Positions 41,201-47,816 of a DNA stretch of 64,000 nt are shown here, piece after piece. Positions within the stretch are counted from its first letter, which is position 1. The number at the start of each line of letters is the position of its first letter. The position numbers were made by a program, and so were the translations under genes. The stretch spans positions 18,229 through 82,228 of the forward strand of contig JAJFGK010000051.1 in NCBI GenBank assembly GCA_021776195.1, written 5' to 3'. Below the pieces are notes generated by a model. It did not search any database, was not told where the DNA came from, and saw only the letters and a list, made by a program, of their open reading frames with translations. The DNA comes from Kiloniellaceae bacterium. Its GTDB lineage: Bacteria > Pseudomonadota > Alphaproteobacteria > Kiloniellales > Kiloniellaceae.

Positions 41201-43589
41201 GATCGAGGATGTGGAGGCCTACCTCTATGCCAGGCACGCGCCCGAAAGGAACGCCCACATCGCGACGATCAACGATCAGATGCCGGACGGTGGCAGCGGG
41301 ATAGATACAGCGACCGCAGCGGCCTATCTCAGGGGCGCTGGGCCGCTAGTAGCGATGGACGGCACTCGGGTTGCTGATCCGCTCGACTTGGCCCAGGTGC
41401 CCGCCCTGGAGGCCATCGCGGGCGATGTCTATGCAATCCTGGAATCAGCCCGGGACGTGCTCGAGCAGGGCGGCATCCTTTCCGGGTTCGAGCGCCAGGC
41501 CTGGGAGAAGTCGCCTCGCTACGTTCCCCTCCGGAATCAGGACGTCGGGAACGAGGACGTCATCAGCACCGGCCAGGGCTTCGATCAACGCCAGCGGGCG
41601 TCCTTCCAGGCCATGGGCCGGCAGACTCCGGCAGGCGACATCCTCGCCCATGTGATGACGCTCTACGAGACGGCTCTGATCCGCGCCGAAAAGAACCAGG
41701 TCGGGCTTGCCCTTGCCCGGCTCGTGGCGGCGAACCCGAACCCCGAGGTCTGGTCGGTCAACAAGATCGAACACCGCCGGGAGATCGGGGCCGACGGCAT
41801 GGTCCACCTGGTGGCGACGCCCCAGAGTCAGCTCGGCGACAAGGTCTTTGCGGTGCGCCACGGCGGGGACGTTTACTACATCACGCTGGAAGACGAGCGC
41901 CTGGCCCAGGCCATGAAGAAGCTGGGCCCCCAGAACATGAACATCGTGGTCCAGATGCTGGGCAAGCTGAACCGCTTCCTCGCCGGGGTGAACACGTCGT
42001 TTTCGCCGGATTTCATCGTGGCGAACTTCCTGCGCGACCTTCAGACCGCGCTCGTCAACTTGCAGGCCGAGGACATGCCGGCGATTGCGCGGGAGGTGGT
42101 CAAGAACACCCCTTCGGCCATTCGGGGCATCAACAACTACCTGCGCGGCGACAGGTCGCATGCCTGGGCGCAGCACTTCGATGAGTTCCGCCGGAATGGT
42201 GCGCAGACCGGCTACACCCACCTGAAGTCGGTGGCCGAGAGGCGAGGGGAACTGCAGGCCAAACTCCGGGACATCAACGCGACGAGCCCGAGGAAGGCCC
42301 TTAACGCGGCCAAGGCCGTCATCGATCTGGTCCAGGACGCCAACACGGCGGTGGAGAACGGCGTTCGCCTGAGCGCCTTCGTGGCCGCCCGCCAAAGGGG
42401 CCTTCCCGCTCAACAGGCGGCGGCCATGGCCAAGAACCTGACCGTGAACTTCAACAGGCGGGGCGAATGGGCGGCGACCATGAACGCCCTCTATCTCTTC
42501 TACAACGCGAGCTTCCAGGGGATCATGCGGACCCTTCAGGCGCTGCGCAGCAAGACGGTGCGCCGGATCATGTTCGGCGCCGTGGTCCTGGGAGCGATGC
42601 AGGAGCTGGTCGGCAGCCTGATGTACGACGACGGCGACGACAATGACTGGGACAAGCTCTCGCGCTGGGACAAAGAGCACAATTTCATCATCCCGAACCC
42701 CTGGCACGAGACTGGCGACGACCCCGCGGCACTGAAGATCCCGATGCCCTACGGCTACAACGTCTTCCCGGCCACCGGTGCGAAGATCATGGAAGCGATC
42801 CGCGGAAAGAAGGAGCCTACCAAGGCAGCAGCCGAGATAGTCGGCCTGGTCCTTGACGCTTACAACCTCTTGGGCGACAGCACCCTGGTCACGTTCTTCA
42901 CGCCGACGGCCCTAGATCCGGTCATGGAGCTCGGCGCGAACGTCAACTTCACGGGCCGGCCGATCTACCCCGAGCGGCTCTGGGACGAGCGCCCCCGCAG
43001 CGAGCAGGCCTGGCGCTCCACGAGCGAGACGGCGAAGGCTGTTTCCAGCGCTCTCAATCGGTTGTCGGGCGGCAGTGAATTCAGATCGGGGGCGGTCGAT
43101 TGGTATCCCGATGCCCTGGAGCACGTCTTCGACTTCCTCACGGGGTCCGCCGGCGCCACGGTGCGCCGCGTGGGCGACGTAGCCCAAACGGTGGCAAAGG
43201 GCGAGGAACTGCCCCTGCGGACGGTCCCCATCGTGCGGCGCCTCGTCGTGGGTCAGAACGAATGGTACGAGACCTTCGCCTGGCGCGACATCGCCAACGA
43301 GATCAAGCGGCAGTCCACGAACTACAAGGCGGCCAAGAGCGCCGGCAGCGCGAACGAGGTCGCCGTGTTCCGGGAAGAGTATGGGCCTGAACTCTCCATG
43401 GTCGGCGAGCAGAAGCGGATAGCGAAGCTTCTGCGCAAGGACAACAACCGGATCACCGCCATCAACGGGAACGACCGCCTCTCCGAAGAGGAGAAGAGCA
43501 AGCGCGTGAAGGCAATCCAGGACCGGATGAACGAGTACCGCCGCAAGGCCCGCCTGAAGTACGAGCGCCTCGTCCGAGAGGCCAAGTAG
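35244..43589 (+). CDS. Giant polyvalent ejection protein (2781 aa)
   Basis: Multi-domain injected-type protein. Residues 3-23 carry two LSDA-x-x-WG motifs, echoed at ~784. A degenerate pyrophosphatase-like copy lies ~355-416. HEAVH at 639-643 is a zincin metallopeptidase HExxH. ~1188-1296 (ITIENEKGSIRSGTDPDG, AHYGYIKRTEGADGEQVDVYLG) matches the phage pyrophosphatase-like domain. ~1358-1474 with RHIDQRHG resembles phage BECR nucleases. ~1577-1839 (AWHGSPHDFDQF, GVHAFGWGLYFAGKKQIANHYRE, GIPGIKYLDQGSRGAGEGTYNYVIFDD) resembles ADP-ribosyltransferase-type domains. ~2250-2781 (NRRGEWAATMNALYLFYNASFQG) is LPD38-like. It probably enters the host with DNA and disarms it. GC3 drops around residues 1030-1103 where another frame is better. 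Confidence 0.85.
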   Translation: MAKLSDAEVWGAPGKLSDADIWGDAGGDEGPGRLAHAAGSVGRGTLDIATGTLTEVSRVGQHRDVNLSRGFDLIDSGVPANDAYQQAKGIGVGLSDYLQYEGADPESRAKLREIHVGDPSAPLTERPAYKAGTALTEFGQESLPNNPNYAGDFFTDAVPRGLGTVAGFLASGAARGGPAIAGALTGAGLQTRDAVESDATPEQIDTAAAYGAGLGLTDAVPIGIGAGALASGVGSAVKRIAGTTAAEAVQEAGQTLGENLVASDLAAYDPDRPLIEGVGEATAVGGVVGFTMQTLGETLAGVFGGRRGGKGASGSPQSEDDPGPAPGDEQEGGPQGKTQVNANGFQASVDLKDGVAQGTVKARTGAGEGVPLYAGPEESEQAFIVDTVDPETGAFVDSRLVMGVPSQEAARALYTGQEAADSIGAITPVSASSAREWLAQEGNKRTPFADSALAGGQGRRDSNLGQPERTTYAPVQVNDGGSPRFGIEKVTGQTRERIPGAEFSSIETATRLAGRMTASGNSLLTPNEDEALAESASSQGIAGADTELFRIQEDPRYSQEQKDEAANVVASLVQVLPVTGHGAGLRFEDQILMADSQAAKASGAAGSPYAAGATVGGRLIKVALNFQEQNFDPTDTAYHEAVHVLQGLAKEADPALAKTMSKAFPERGRIGALPPSIRRLLKRTPSAITDGNTVFDDLKASFGNKPLSGSELQAVALAAYARARADGVELTMPGTMRKVLDLFLDFFEALGSKVAGGRFQTQAGLAKDFESGALGRGLAGQAGRQKLSDADIGLEPAPPVSPAPAPEPVASAPEPTHPDEAPSPEPGLPETAAPGGESGQVDIGSVVPRQEPSPPVRSTPARPRGGAHDGESILPFLAQWGVQDQRGELSHMGAQHWHREGSFRRKLVREDGLTIHEARERAEEEGFLPVGSYDGDLLNMIEEELKVTPQLRSQDAQAEADRLRELTREDEDRKWMERQAAEVGIETTGDEDLTDLHSRITAAREAADTDLARLDAILAAEDDVDRIVREELARSEEDNAPIELEGPPAFEDAGGDPEPAPAQAGPGEQPVGRPEAAPGEQEAAGLGAGVRGERDQDGAQAALVDPPAVDLTDQGPQPAIPGAEKIPDRELAERRMEGRQTAAAPQKDADEGLFDLGARAQTDLLDAVNEAAAEADPAPTEAQKEAGNYKKGHVTVHGLDITIENEKGSIRSGTDPDGNPWEVRMPAHYGYIKRTEGADGEQVDVYLGDNPASEQVFVVFQKDLAANKFDEHKIVIGVATAEEARALYEAGFSDGRGAERLDRMETLSIDQFKAKLEDGAYAKGRLSPKANRASADEQFAAAQPNSIAAADITRATPPDTFVLSPAGQIDYGRITEEVAAATGLKPLPIRLRVGDRTFGLRHIDQRHGKAVKAVGGSIERFVWSVAQGYNQIRRSGAGDINLVRQRPGENRLVGMALAEDSGFYTVNTAFLPSVARGTLLWEERRRQTSPDSGDQAPYTAPSDKSGEGHRSARDTGNTLKLGGRGKKINNDGGEQYSATRYRDATPTQKRLVDSMSDEAVAKIVKLARNETDVQYAAAWHGSPHDFDQFTTNAMGTGEGVHAFGWGLYFAGKKQIANHYREALSRNRTPPREVLRRYFSPGNIVPSYSGFDRVIAFNEGTEDGDWFVDVQAVERDEDGNWVKARGLSGLRPRRHATTPSPKDIEKVTGEKSGRLYKVELAPAEDEYLYWDKPVSQQSAKVRNALTAVKLPFRFSGLLEPERTFRPWLKEELASAHSLDKPAWKLYSSIGRRLGSEEAASKALLAAGIPGIKYLDQGSRGAGEGTYNYVIFDDNQITVEEKYSATVSPQRRRRRQTAGRVATETARITGSLAPGQPAWSAPEDRVRDHLNIRNLRAVRSGQDLVDLIARATQAGGAEALRIKTQDAFLRVRRVEERIAQARGRPIDDQLDPYTMETLHHGKIGHLLDEFERGPQANLIRKINDAGFTIEDVEAYLYARHAPERNAHIATINDQMPDGGSGIDTATAAAYLRGAGPLVAMDGTRVADPLDLAQVPALEAIAGDVYAILESARDVLEQGGILSGFERQAWEKSPRYVPLRNQDVGNEDVISTGQGFDQRQRASFQAMGRQTPAGDILAHVMTLYETALIRAEKNQVGLALARLVAANPNPEVWSVNKIEHRREIGADGMVHLVATPQSQLGDKVFAVRHGGDVYYITLEDERLAQAMKKLGPQNMNIVVQMLGKLNRFLAGVNTSFSPDFIVANFLRDLQTALVNLQAEDMPAIAREVVKNTPSAIRGINNYLRGDRSHAWAQHFDEFRRNGAQTGYTHLKSVAERRGELQAKLRDINATSPRKALNAAKAVIDLVQDANTAVENGVRLSAFVAARQRGLPAQQAAAMAKNLTVNFNRRGEWAATMNALYLFYNASFQGIMRTLQALRSKTVRRIMFGAVVLGAMQELVGSLMYDDGDDNDWDKLSRWDKEHNFIIPNPWHETGDDPAALKIPMPYGYNVFPATGAKIMEAIRGKKEPTKAAAEIVGLVLDAYNLLGDSTLVTFFTPTALDPVMELGANVNFTGRPIYPERLWDERPRSEQAWRSTSETAKAVSSALNRLSGGSEFRSGAVDWYPDALEHVFDFLTGSAGATVRRVGDVAQTVAKGEELPLRTVPIVRRLVVGQNEWYETFAWRDIANEIKRQSTNYKAAKSAGSANEVAVFREEYGPELSMVGEQKRIAKLLRKDNNRITAINGNDRLSEEEKSKRVKAIQDRMNEYRRKARLKYERLVREAK
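38359..38553 (+). CDS. Small gene nested in the giant ORF, alternative frame
   Basis: 64 residues from ATG 38359, with GAGGAAGAC as ribosome-binding site. Sequence MPQSNLKDPRHSKTPAETLNRL...RMVRKRL is balanced, helical and basic. Nearly every codon here ends in G or C, while the giant frame across the same bases has GC3 of roughly half and is Ala/Gly/Pro/Glu filler. A start further upstream (TTG 38323) is possible. Either a true overprinted gene or a remnant of a once-separate gene captured in the fusion. Confidence 0.6.
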   Translation: MPQSNLKDPRHSKTPAETLNRLQRKQALVNSLLADPKQPQESKKRLGWARESVESAIRMVRKRL

Positions 43590-43651
43590 CCGGTCGTCGG
43601 CTTTTCTATTTCCGCCCCCTTTTATGCACCGTTCTATGCAAAGGAACCGTC

Positions 43652-43951
43652 ATGCGCCTACTCCTGTCGGCCGCTTTGGCGGTCTTTTTGTTGTTCGGAT
43701 CGTCGCCGGCTCAGGCCGCGCCGCGATGCGACACGCGGGGCAACGTCCTCCAGATCTTGTCGGGCAAGTATCAGGAGTCGCCGGTCGCCATCGGAGTCAC
43801 CAACAACGGTGGCCTGGTCGAGGTACTGACCACAGCCGACGGCGGTACCTGGTCGATCATCGTCACCACGCCTCGGGGGTGGTCCTGCCTGGTTGCGTCG
43901 GGCGTGGGCTGGAAGAGCATCGCGCAGGCGGCAGCCGGGGAGGCGAGTTGA
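43652..43951 (+). CDS. Small secreted protein at start of lysis-like cassette
   Basis: 99 residues. Signal peptide MRLLLSAALAVFLLFGSSPAQAAP. The mature part RCDTRGNVLQILSGKYQESPVAIGVTNNGGLVEVLTTADGGTWSIIVTTPRGWSCLVASGVGW has two Cys and recalls a small periplasmic family widespread in alphaproteobacteria and their phages, function unknown to me. AAGGAACCGTC precedes the ATG, and the stop overlaps the next gene (TGATG). Confidence 0.75.
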   Translation: MRLLLSAALAVFLLFGSSPAQAAPRCDTRGNVLQILSGKYQESPVAIGVTNNGGLVEVLTTADGGTWSIIVTTPRGWSCLVASGVGWKSIAQAAAGEAS

Positions 43952-44154
43952 TGGAAGACCTGATCGCCAAGTTCCTGGAGTACGGACCGCTCGGCCTTGG
44001 CTGGCCGCTCTTGATTTACGTCTATCTCGACAACCGCAAGCGCGAGGCGGCGCTGGCGGCGGCCCACGAAAAGCTGACGCAGCAGGTCTTGAAAGCGTTT
44101 GGCGAGAGCACCGCCGCCATCTCGATCTTGTCGGAAAGGATCCGGCCTCAATGA
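43951..44154 (+). CDS. Single-pass membrane protein, holin or i-spanin-like
   Basis: 67 residues: short N-terminus, one hydrophobic segment (YGPLGLGWPLLIYVYL), then a charged helix (DNRKREAALAAAHEKLTQQVLKAFGESTAAISILSERIRPQ). The layout suits an inner-membrane lysis component. It sits in overlapping register with both neighbours. The holin or spanin role is inferred from position. Confidence 0.66.
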   Translation: MEDLIAKFLEYGPLGLGWPLLIYVYLDNRKREAALAAAHEKLTQQVLKAFGESTAAISILSERIRPQ

Positions 44155-44315
44155 GCATCACCTGGTTTCAGAGGGCGGCGCCGAAGGCCGATACGGCGGA
44201 AATCGACAAGGCCATGGAAAAGCAACAACAGGCAATCGACCGGCTCGAGAAGGCCTTCGAGGGGCTGACCGTCGAATTGAAGCCCGGGGGTAAACAAGAT
44301 GGACCTGACGCATGA
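44151..44315 (+). CDS. 54-residue coiled-coil peptide
   Basis: ATGA overlap with the preceding gene. MSITWFQRAAPKADTAEIDKAMEKQQQAIDRLEKAFEGLTVELKPGG is a short amphipathic helix. Probably a partner of the adjacent membrane proteins in lysis. It overlaps the next ORF by 17 bases. Confidence 0.6.
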   Translation: MSITWFQRAAPKADTAEIDKAMEKQQQAIDRLEKAFEGLTVELKPGGKQDGPDA

Positions 44316-44730
44316 CCAGGTTGTTGCCGGTCAGAACGTGGTTTGGCTGGTCGCGTCCTTGGTCGTGGCGGCTTACATGGGCCTGGCTTTCGTCCGCCGA
44401 CTGCGAAGCCAGGGGCTCGACGATACCGCGCGGATCATGCTGGGCGTCATCATGGTGGCCTCGGGAGCGGCCCTGCACCGGTTTTTCTGGACCCTGTGGC
44501 GTCTTTTCCGCGCCGCTGGCCTCTCGGACACGGCGGCGGTTTTCCCCGACATAGCGGGGCACGTGGCCGGTCCTGCGGTGATCATGATCTGCGCCGGCTA
44601 CGCCCTCCATCTCTATGCGCCCCTGCGTGCCTGGTTCGGCCGGGCCTGGGCCGTGGCGGTGGTCGCGTTCTATGGCGCTTGGTTCCTACTGGGAGCCGGC
44701 GCATCCAGCCTTGTCAGCCTCACCGAATAG
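44299..44730 (+). CDS. Four-segment membrane protein, holin candidate
   Basis: 143 residues, four hydrophobic segments (about 15-33, 45-61, 86-103, 116-135) with Arg-rich loops. It begins inside the previous small gene. Number of segments and neighbours suggest a holin or antiholin-type protein, without a recognised family. Confidence 0.66.
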   Translation: MDLTHDQVVAGQNVVWLVASLVVAAYMGLAFVRRLRSQGLDDTARIMLGVIMVASGAALHRFFWTLWRLFRAAGLSDTAAVFPDIAGHVAGPAVIMICAGYALHLYAPLRAWFGRAWAVAVVAFYGAWFLLGAGASSLVSLTE

Positions 44731-44740
44731 GAGAACAGAC

Positions 44741-45061
44741 ATGCCTGACACGACCCCCGCGGACCTAGGCCACAACGGCGGGCCACCGCTGCGCCAGCAC
44801 AGCCTGAAGAGCGCCGAGTTTTTCTCGTTCTGCATCTTCGCGTTCGCTGTGATCATCGAGATGGCGCTGAAGTTCGTCGCGGCGGTCAAGTTCGACATGC
44901 CCGACCTGGTCCTGACCGACCGCGAAGACAAGCTCTGGCTGGCACTCGGGGCCGGCGGGGTCTTGCTGGTCAGGCAGGTCGGCAAGGGCTTGGCTGGTTA
45001 CGGAAACGCCATGCGGGCGATGGCGCCCAAGGCAGGCCCCAATGTCCCACCTTCGGGTTAG
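44741..45061 (+). CDS. Two-segment membrane protein, holin candidate
   Basis: 106 residues; AGGAGAACAGAC precedes the ATG. Soluble front (DTTPADLGHNGGPPLRQHS; the DLGHNGGPPL element is frequent in alphaproteobacterial phage proteins), then SFCIFAFAVIIEMALKFVAAV and LWLALGAGGVLLVRQVGKGLAG. It precedes and overlaps the peptidase gene, the usual position of a holin. Confidence 0.68.
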   Translation: MPDTTPADLGHNGGPPLRQHSLKSAEFFSFCIFAFAVIIEMALKFVAAVKFDMPDLVLTDREDKLWLALGAGGVLLVRQVGKGLAGYGNAMRAMAPKAGPNVPPSG

Positions 45062-45569
45062 CGACGAGCCGGCGACGGTCCGGCCGGCGGGCTTCTCGCA
45101 AATTCAACACTCCCTGGCGTGGATCACCTTCGCCGGCGCGGGGCGCGTGACGGTCCCCCGCAGCCAGGTTTCCCATCTGGCCGCCGAGGTCGCGCGCTGG
45201 CAGGTCGAGTCCCAATGGGAGCCCGACGATGGCAGCGACGACTGGACCAACATCCGGCGGGAGAAGGTGCGCACCCTAAGCGGGGTCAGGTGGGTCTGGA
45301 AGGCCGACTGCGAGAACCTGGTCCTCAAGCTGATCGAGATCCTGATCGCCGCAGGCGTACCGTCCGGCGCCATGCGTCTTGTGGCCGGCGAGCTGCGCCC
45401 GGGCGACCCCACCAGTGGCCATCTGGTGCTGGCGATCGATACCGATGACAAGACCTTGGTCTACGACTGCCGCCGCCATGGCCTGACCGAATGGGAGATC
45501 CTCTCGAAATCTGGGGCCAACTGGACCGGGGCGACGGACGGCGGGCGCTGGGTCCAGATCGCGGTGTGA
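45042..45569 (+). CDS. Transglutaminase-like cysteine peptidase, endolysin candidate
   Basis: 175 residues. The triad fits bacterial transglutaminase-like cysteine proteinases: Cys90 in KADCENLVLKLIEILIAAGVP, His127 in GHLVLAI and Asp142 in TLVYD. The N-terminal ~60 residues hold beta strands. No muramidase or amidase is present elsewhere in the window, so this enzyme behind several membrane proteins is the best candidate for the wall-cutting lysis enzyme. No signal peptide, so a holin would be needed. Confidence 0.72.
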   Translation: MSHLRVSDEPATVRPAGFSQIQHSLAWITFAGAGRVTVPRSQVSHLAAEVARWQVESQWEPDDGSDDWTNIRREKVRTLSGVRWVWKADCENLVLKLIEILIAAGVPSGAMRLVAGELRPGDPTSGHLVLAIDTDDKTLVYDCRRHGLTEWEILSKSGANWTGATDGGRWVQIAV

Positions 45570-45919
45570 CCCATGAACCCGTTGTTCGGACAGTTATCGA
45601 GCCTGCCCCTTACACGAGCCCCCGAATCAAGATCGGGGTCGTCCAGATCGACGATCAGAAGCTGGTGCTGTCCGCCCGCGAGTTCATCATTTGGGACGCC
45701 CTCTATCGACGCCTCGGCAAGATCATCTCTCTGGATGTCACCGAGCCGCTGGCGATGGAGTGGGGGAACGCACGGCAAGCCAGACCCTGGCACGACACCG
45801 CCAAGGTCTACCTCAGCCGGCTGCGCGAGAAGATCGCGGACCAAGGGCTGCCATTCACCATCCTGACGGTTCAGGGGGTCGGTCACAGCCTGATCCTCAA
45901 GGCCGAAGAAGACCAGTAA
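45566..45919 (+). CDS. Winged-helix DNA-binding protein (OmpR/PhoB C-domain type)
   Basis: 117 residues from GTG 45566, overlapping the peptidase stop (GTGA). KLVLSAREFIIWDALYRRLGKIISLD and TAKVYLSRLREKIADQGLPFTILTVQGVGHSLI reproduce the winged-helix core and recognition helix of OmpR-type response regulators. The receiver domain is absent. Possibly a phage regulator of the late or lysis genes or of the convergent minus operon. Confidence 0.75.
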   Translation: MTHEPVVRTVIEPAPYTSPRIKIGVVQIDDQKLVLSAREFIIWDALYRRLGKIISLDVTEPLAMEWGNARQARPWHDTAKVYLSRLREKIADQGLPFTILTVQGVGHSLILKAEEDQ

Positions 45920-45940
45920 CCGTCAAAACGGCTGCTGCCA

Positions 45941-46021
45941 TTGGGGCACGCGGCCATCAATTACACCTGGCTCATCGCGTCCGAGCCGGGTGGAACCTGG
46001 AAGGAGATCGACCACCTATGA
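45941..46021 (+). CDS. Possible 26-residue peptide upstream of lipoprotein
   Basis: From TTG 45941 (MGHAAINYTWLIASEPGGTWKEIDHL), ending in an ATGA overlap with the lipoprotein gene. The sequence is protein-like and the overlap suggests translational coupling, but the start codon is weak. Confidence 0.33.
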   Translation: MGHAAINYTWLIASEPGGTWKEIDHL

Positions 46022-46599
46022 AGTACCTTACTTTCCTCGGAAGGATTTGGACCCTCTCTATTGGCTTGATTTTCGCTGCAATTCTCGGCGTGGCCATGGC
46101 AGGCTGCGCGAGCTTCGGCAGTGCTGACTCGGACGGGCAGAAGCTCTATCGGCTGAACGCCGTGACGACCTACACGATGTTGCTGGCGCGCGACTACGTG
46201 TCTTCGCCCCAGGCCAATCCCTCGATTGTCGCCACCGTCGTCGCCAGCGCCGCGGCGACCCATGCCGGCCTGCTTGAAAGCGACGCAGCCTACGACGAGG
46301 GCGGTGGGGGCAAGGTGACCTATGCCCTGGCCCTTGCCAGCGGCGCGCTGGAGACAGCCGAGGATGTCGTCAACATCGCCCTGGATATCGACCTCGGTGG
46401 CGGCAACGTCTTGGCCAAGGCGACCAAGCTGGGCTCGACCTGGGCCGGTACCCTCGCGGAGATGCGAGCCTTGAGAAAGGACGTCGCGCGGCCGGTGCTT
46501 GACAGCCTGGGCGAGGGCGAGGACCCGGACAGCATTCAGTGGGAGGAGATGCGGGCGATCCGCGACGCTGTGTTCGCGGCGATCGCTGCGCCCACCTGA
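46018..46599 (+). CDS. Lipoprotein at the end of the lysis-like cassette
   Basis: 193 residues. A hydrophobic signal (WTLSIGLIFAAILGVAMAGC) with lipobox AMAGC makes Cys30 the lipidated residue. The mature part is helical and Ala-rich (YTMLLARDYVSSPQANPSIVATVVASAAATHAGLLESD). AAGGAG at 46001 precedes the ATG. It could act as an o-spanin-like outer-membrane component, though it is much larger than typical Rz1. Confidence 0.72.
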   Translation: MKYLTFLGRIWTLSIGLIFAAILGVAMAGCASFGSADSDGQKLYRLNAVTTYTMLLARDYVSSPQANPSIVATVVASAAATHAGLLESDAAYDEGGGGKVTYALALASGALETAEDVVNIALDIDLGGGNVLAKATKLGSTWAGTLAEMRALRKDVARPVLDSLGEGEDPDSIQWEEMRAIRDAVFAAIAAPT

Positions 46600-46628
46600 C
46601 GACCCTTACGACGCCTCCCTGAAGTCAG

Positions 46629-46907
46629 TTATCCAGTTGGCAACTGACGTGCCGGGCTGCCTTCGGGTGGCCCGGTCTTTTTTTGTGCCCAGCGCAAGCC
46701 GCAGTATAGACAAACGAGACCGGGATATCCGTGCTGGCGAACCCATTTATGGGTTCTGTCATCGCAATTCTGTTTAGCGGGTGGTTCATTCCAGGAGTTC
46801 AAATAAAGCCGCTTCCACTCTTTTCGGCTCATCGGCGCGCCCAAGTGGCGGCGATTCTCACCGACGGGGAACGCTACCGTCCAGTTGATGCTCCTAATCT
46901 TTACCAC
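46629..46907 (-). CDS. Zinc-finger-like small protein
   Basis: 92 residues from GTG 46907, which has AAGGAG eight bases upstream; ATG 46832 is a shorter alternative. Contains NCDDRTHKWVRQHGYPGLVCLYCGLRW, where Cys, His and the CLYC pair could bind zinc. The 3' end runs through the convergent terminator. Last gene of the minus operon. Confidence 0.65.
   Translation of the reverse strand: MVKIRSINWTVAFPVGENRRHLGAPMSRKEWKRLYLNSWNEPPAKQNCDDRTHKWVRQHGYPGLVCLYCGLRWAQKKTGPPEGSPARQLPTG
46652..46684 (+). terminator. Strong terminator of the late + strand unit
   Basis: CCGGGCTGCC-TTCG-GGTGGCCCGG stem followed by TCTTTTTTTT. A second inverted repeat, GTCAGTT/AACTGAC (46624-46648), lies just upstream. 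Convergent minus-strand genes end here. Confidence 0.9.
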
Positions 46908-47199
46908 TTTCCAGCTCCTTCACCCGCGCCTCAGCGGCCTCTGCGCGCAGCTTGACCCCGTTATGCAGGGCGCACCAGCGCAGAACCTTTCCTCCGACTT
47001 CATCGACCTCGCACGCGCAGCCACTCGGCGCCGGCTGCGGCCGCTCCTTCATTTCAGCTATCTCCCGGTCCTTGGCGTCGAGCGCAGCCTGGATAGCAGC
47101 GGTGAGGGCGTCGCAAACAACGCTGTGGTCATATTCATTGCCGCAATAACATAGGGCGGGCCGTATATGCTCATGCGCTATGGTGCGTGCGTCAGTCAT
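46894..47199 (-). CDS. Phage hypothetical protein, Cys-rich
   Basis: 101 residues. CYCGNEYDHSVVCDAL, then a helix (AAIQAALDAKDREIAEMKE) and CACEVDEVGG ... WCALHNGVKLRAEAAEARVKELE. Six Cys suggest metal binding. Overlaps both operon neighbours (ATGA upstream). Function unknown. Confidence 0.66.
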   Translation of the reverse strand: MTDARTIAHEHIRPALCYCGNEYDHSVVCDALTAAIQAALDAKDREIAEMKERPQPAPSGCACEVDEVGGKVLRWCALHNGVKLRAEAAEARVKELESGKD

Positions 47200-47381
47200 C
47201 GGCCTTGCTGCTCCCTCTCTATCTTCAGCGCCTCCAAGACGATCCGCCTGACATGGGGTTTGCGGCCAACTCGAACACCGCCGCAGCGGAACATAGCCAT
47301 ATCTGCTATCTCCTCGTCGGTGAAGTCTTTAACCCACGCCAGAACTTCCTCCAGGCTGTCAATGATCTTTTGTCCACTCAT
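47196..47381 (-). CDS. Small phage hypothetical protein
   Basis: 61 residues; ATG chosen for GGAGAAGGAGGAGAGCCG upstream and ATGA overlap with the preceding gene. MSGQKIIDSLEEVLAWVKDFTDEEIADMAMFRCGGVRVGRKPHVRRIVLEALKIE is compact, acidic then basic. No known motif. Confidence 0.65.
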   Translation of the reverse strand: MSGQKIIDSLEEVLAWVKDFTDEEIADMAMFRCGGVRVGRKPHVRRIVLEALKIEREQQGR

Positions 47382-47581
47382 CGGCTCTCCTCCTTCTCCA
47401 GTGCTGCGCCAATGAAAATGTGATGAGACCGCATGGCGGCTTGGCGAATGTTGTCTTCGATCTCGTCGATGGCTTCGCATGCCTCTTGCGACACCCCAAA
47501 GCAAATGTCGGCCAGCCCAGGGATCTCGTTTACGGTGATTGGCTTGATGGGTTTTCCGAAGGGCGCGTCACTCAGGGGCAT
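47378..47581 (-). CDS. Small phage hypothetical protein
   Basis: 67 residues: FGKPIKPITVNEIPGLADICFGVSQEACEAIDEIEDNIRQAAMRSHHIFIGAALEKEE. Overlaps both neighbours by start/stop. No function recognised. Confidence 0.65.
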   Translation of the reverse strand: MPLSDAPFGKPIKPITVNEIPGLADICFGVSQEACEAIDEIEDNIRQAAMRSHHIFIGAALEKEESR

Positions 47582-47816
47582 TGGTCTTTTTCCTCTCGAA
47601 CACGACGGCCTCGCCGGTGCTGCCCTGCTCCTTGTTCCGGTCCAGCACCTTGACGGCCGTTGCGGTCGGCGCGTTCAAGATGATCTTGGCCATGGCCTTG
47701 GCGCGTTTCAATTCGTCGGTCCATCCGTAGACTCTCCACCCATCCTCCGGCCAGCCTTTGCAGCGGACCTCGAAGCGCAGGCCCTTGTCGCCGATCCGGT
47801 GCGGAGGGAGCGTCAT
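47568..47816 (-). CDS. Small phage hypothetical protein
   Basis: 82 residues from ATG 47816, overlapping the preceding gene. RFEVRCKGWPEDGWRVYGWTDELKRAKAMAKIILNAPTATAVKVLDRNKEQGSTGEAVVFERKK looks like a small alpha/beta fold. A longer upstream reading in the same frame has out-of-frame composition and is excluded. Confidence 0.66.
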   Translation of the reverse strand: MTLPPHRIGDKGLRFEVRCKGWPEDGWRVYGWTDELKRAKAMAKIILNAPTATAVKVLDRNKEQGSTGEAVVFERKKTNAPE

